This document shows positions 63,748 to 64,000 of a stretch of DNA of 64,000 nucleotides, in pieces (position 1 is the first letter of the stretch; every line of letters starts with the position of its first letter). Source of the stretch: Cohnella mopanensis (GTDB lineage: Bacteria > Bacillota > Bacilli > Paenibacillales > Paenibacillaceae); contig NZ_JAKRWM010000014.1 of NCBI RefSeq assembly GCF_022352055.1, positions 217,998 through 281,997 of the forward strand, written 5' to 3'. Both the position numbers and the translations under genes were made by a program. The notes under the pieces were generated by a model, which saw nothing but the letters and a program-made list of their open reading frames with translations, was not told the origin of the DNA and did no database searches.

Positions 63748-63792
63748 ATAAAAGTCGCCGTTAGCGCGGACGACAACGAAATACGAAACAAA

Positions 63793-63806
63793 TTGTTCTT
63801 TGAAAA
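63793..63806 (+). promoter_or_regulatory. boxA-like antitermination element of the rrn leader
   Basis: TTGTTCTTTGAAAA, followed by CTGAACA, is the usual sequence recognised by NusB/NusE in Bacillota rRNA leaders. A GAAGC-TTCG-GCTTC hairpin at about 63908-63920 probably belongs to the 16S processing stem. Confidence 0.7.
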
Positions 63807-63925
63807 CTGAACATCGAGCGTAAGAAACAAACAATCGTCAGAAGATGGCTTCGGCCGTCGGAAGACAAACCAGCAATACAGATTGAGCCTCAAAGGCTCT
63901 TTAATAAGAAGCTTCGGCTTCACTA

Positions 63926-64000
63926 TTATGGAGAGTTTGATCCTGGCTCAGGACGAACGCTGGCGGCGTGCCTAATACATGCAAGTCGAACGAATCTCTG
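63926..64000 (+). rRNA. 16S ribosomal RNA, 5' end only
   Basis: Starts TTATGGAGAGTTTGATCCTG and continues through GGACGAACGCTGGCGGCGTG and TAATACATGCAAGTCGAACG, the universal 16S 5' region; cut by the window end after about 75 nt. Confidence 0.97.

Noticed and set aside
63557..63751. 64-codon ORF upstream of the 16S gene
   Set aside because: It lies across both rrn promoters and has no protein-like features.

Overview
The window comes from the chromosome of an endospore-forming Bacillota, most likely Paenibacillaceae (Paenibacillus or Cohnella type; inferred from gene content and gene order, no search run). Pointers are the Bacillus-type order rpoE-pyrG-spo0F-fbaA-murA-rho-rpmE, the order ffs-dnaX-yaaK-recR-yaaL-bofA-rrn, BofA and Spo0F themselves, S-layer-anchored giant exoproteins, and frequent TTG/GTG starts behind strong GGAGG ribosome sites.

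Layout. 0-8 kb: the end of a DUF1648 membrane protein, an ABC-F ATPase, a 5-copy 51-bp tandem repeat, an IsdG-like heme monooxygenase, a minus-strand operon (PaaK-like adenylating enzyme, SbnA, SbnB) that should make L-2,3-diaminopropionate and perhaps activate an acid to join to it, a divergent ATP-grasp protein and a zinc-ribbon protein. 7.9-12.3 kb: a Fur-controlled siderophore-type ABC ATPase, then MoxR/DUF58/DUF4129 genes in which the DUF58 gene is frameshifted near its 3' end. 12.3-18.7 kb: AEC transporter, UPF0173 hydrolase, PaaX-like regulator, an NlpC/P60 hydrolase under a c-di-AMP riboswitch, a membrane protein and an M1 peptidase. 18.7-30.8 kb: a 2513-residue SLH-anchored amylopullulanase with two GH13 modules behind LacI/CcpA-type operators, converging on a fibro-slime/SLH surface protein; the gap between them is filled by 19 exact-length copies of a different 51-bp repeat.

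30.8-43.3 kb: HelD; then the ywhD-pbpG-speE-speB neighbourhood known from Bacillus, interrupted between ywhD and pbpG by a two-component system plus three-gene ABC-2 exporter of the LnrJKLMN (linearmycin resistance) type. 43.4-49.1 kb: a chemoreceptor with unusual topology and a perfect inverted repeat over its promoter, ywiB-argS, and a leaderless subtilisin-family protease. 49.5-64 kb: the conserved housekeeping block rpoE, pyrG, spo0F (with a sigma-H-like promoter), fbaA, murA, rho, a radical SAM enzyme, rpmE, a sporulation-type lipoprotein, SRP RNA, a soluble histidine kinase, dnaX, yaaK, recR, yaaL, bofA, and finally rrn promoters and the first bases of a 16S rRNA.

Functional threads are sporulation signalling (histidine kinase, Spo0F, BofA, YhcN-type lipoprotein), iron and heme handling, cell-wall and surface polysaccharide work, and polyamine synthesis. 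The most interesting candidates are the diaminopropionate/adenylase cassette, the DUF58 frameshift next to a DUF4129 protein that lacks its transglutaminase core, the two unrelated but equal-period 51-bp arrays in convergent gaps, the chemoreceptor with its operator, and several leader RNA structures.
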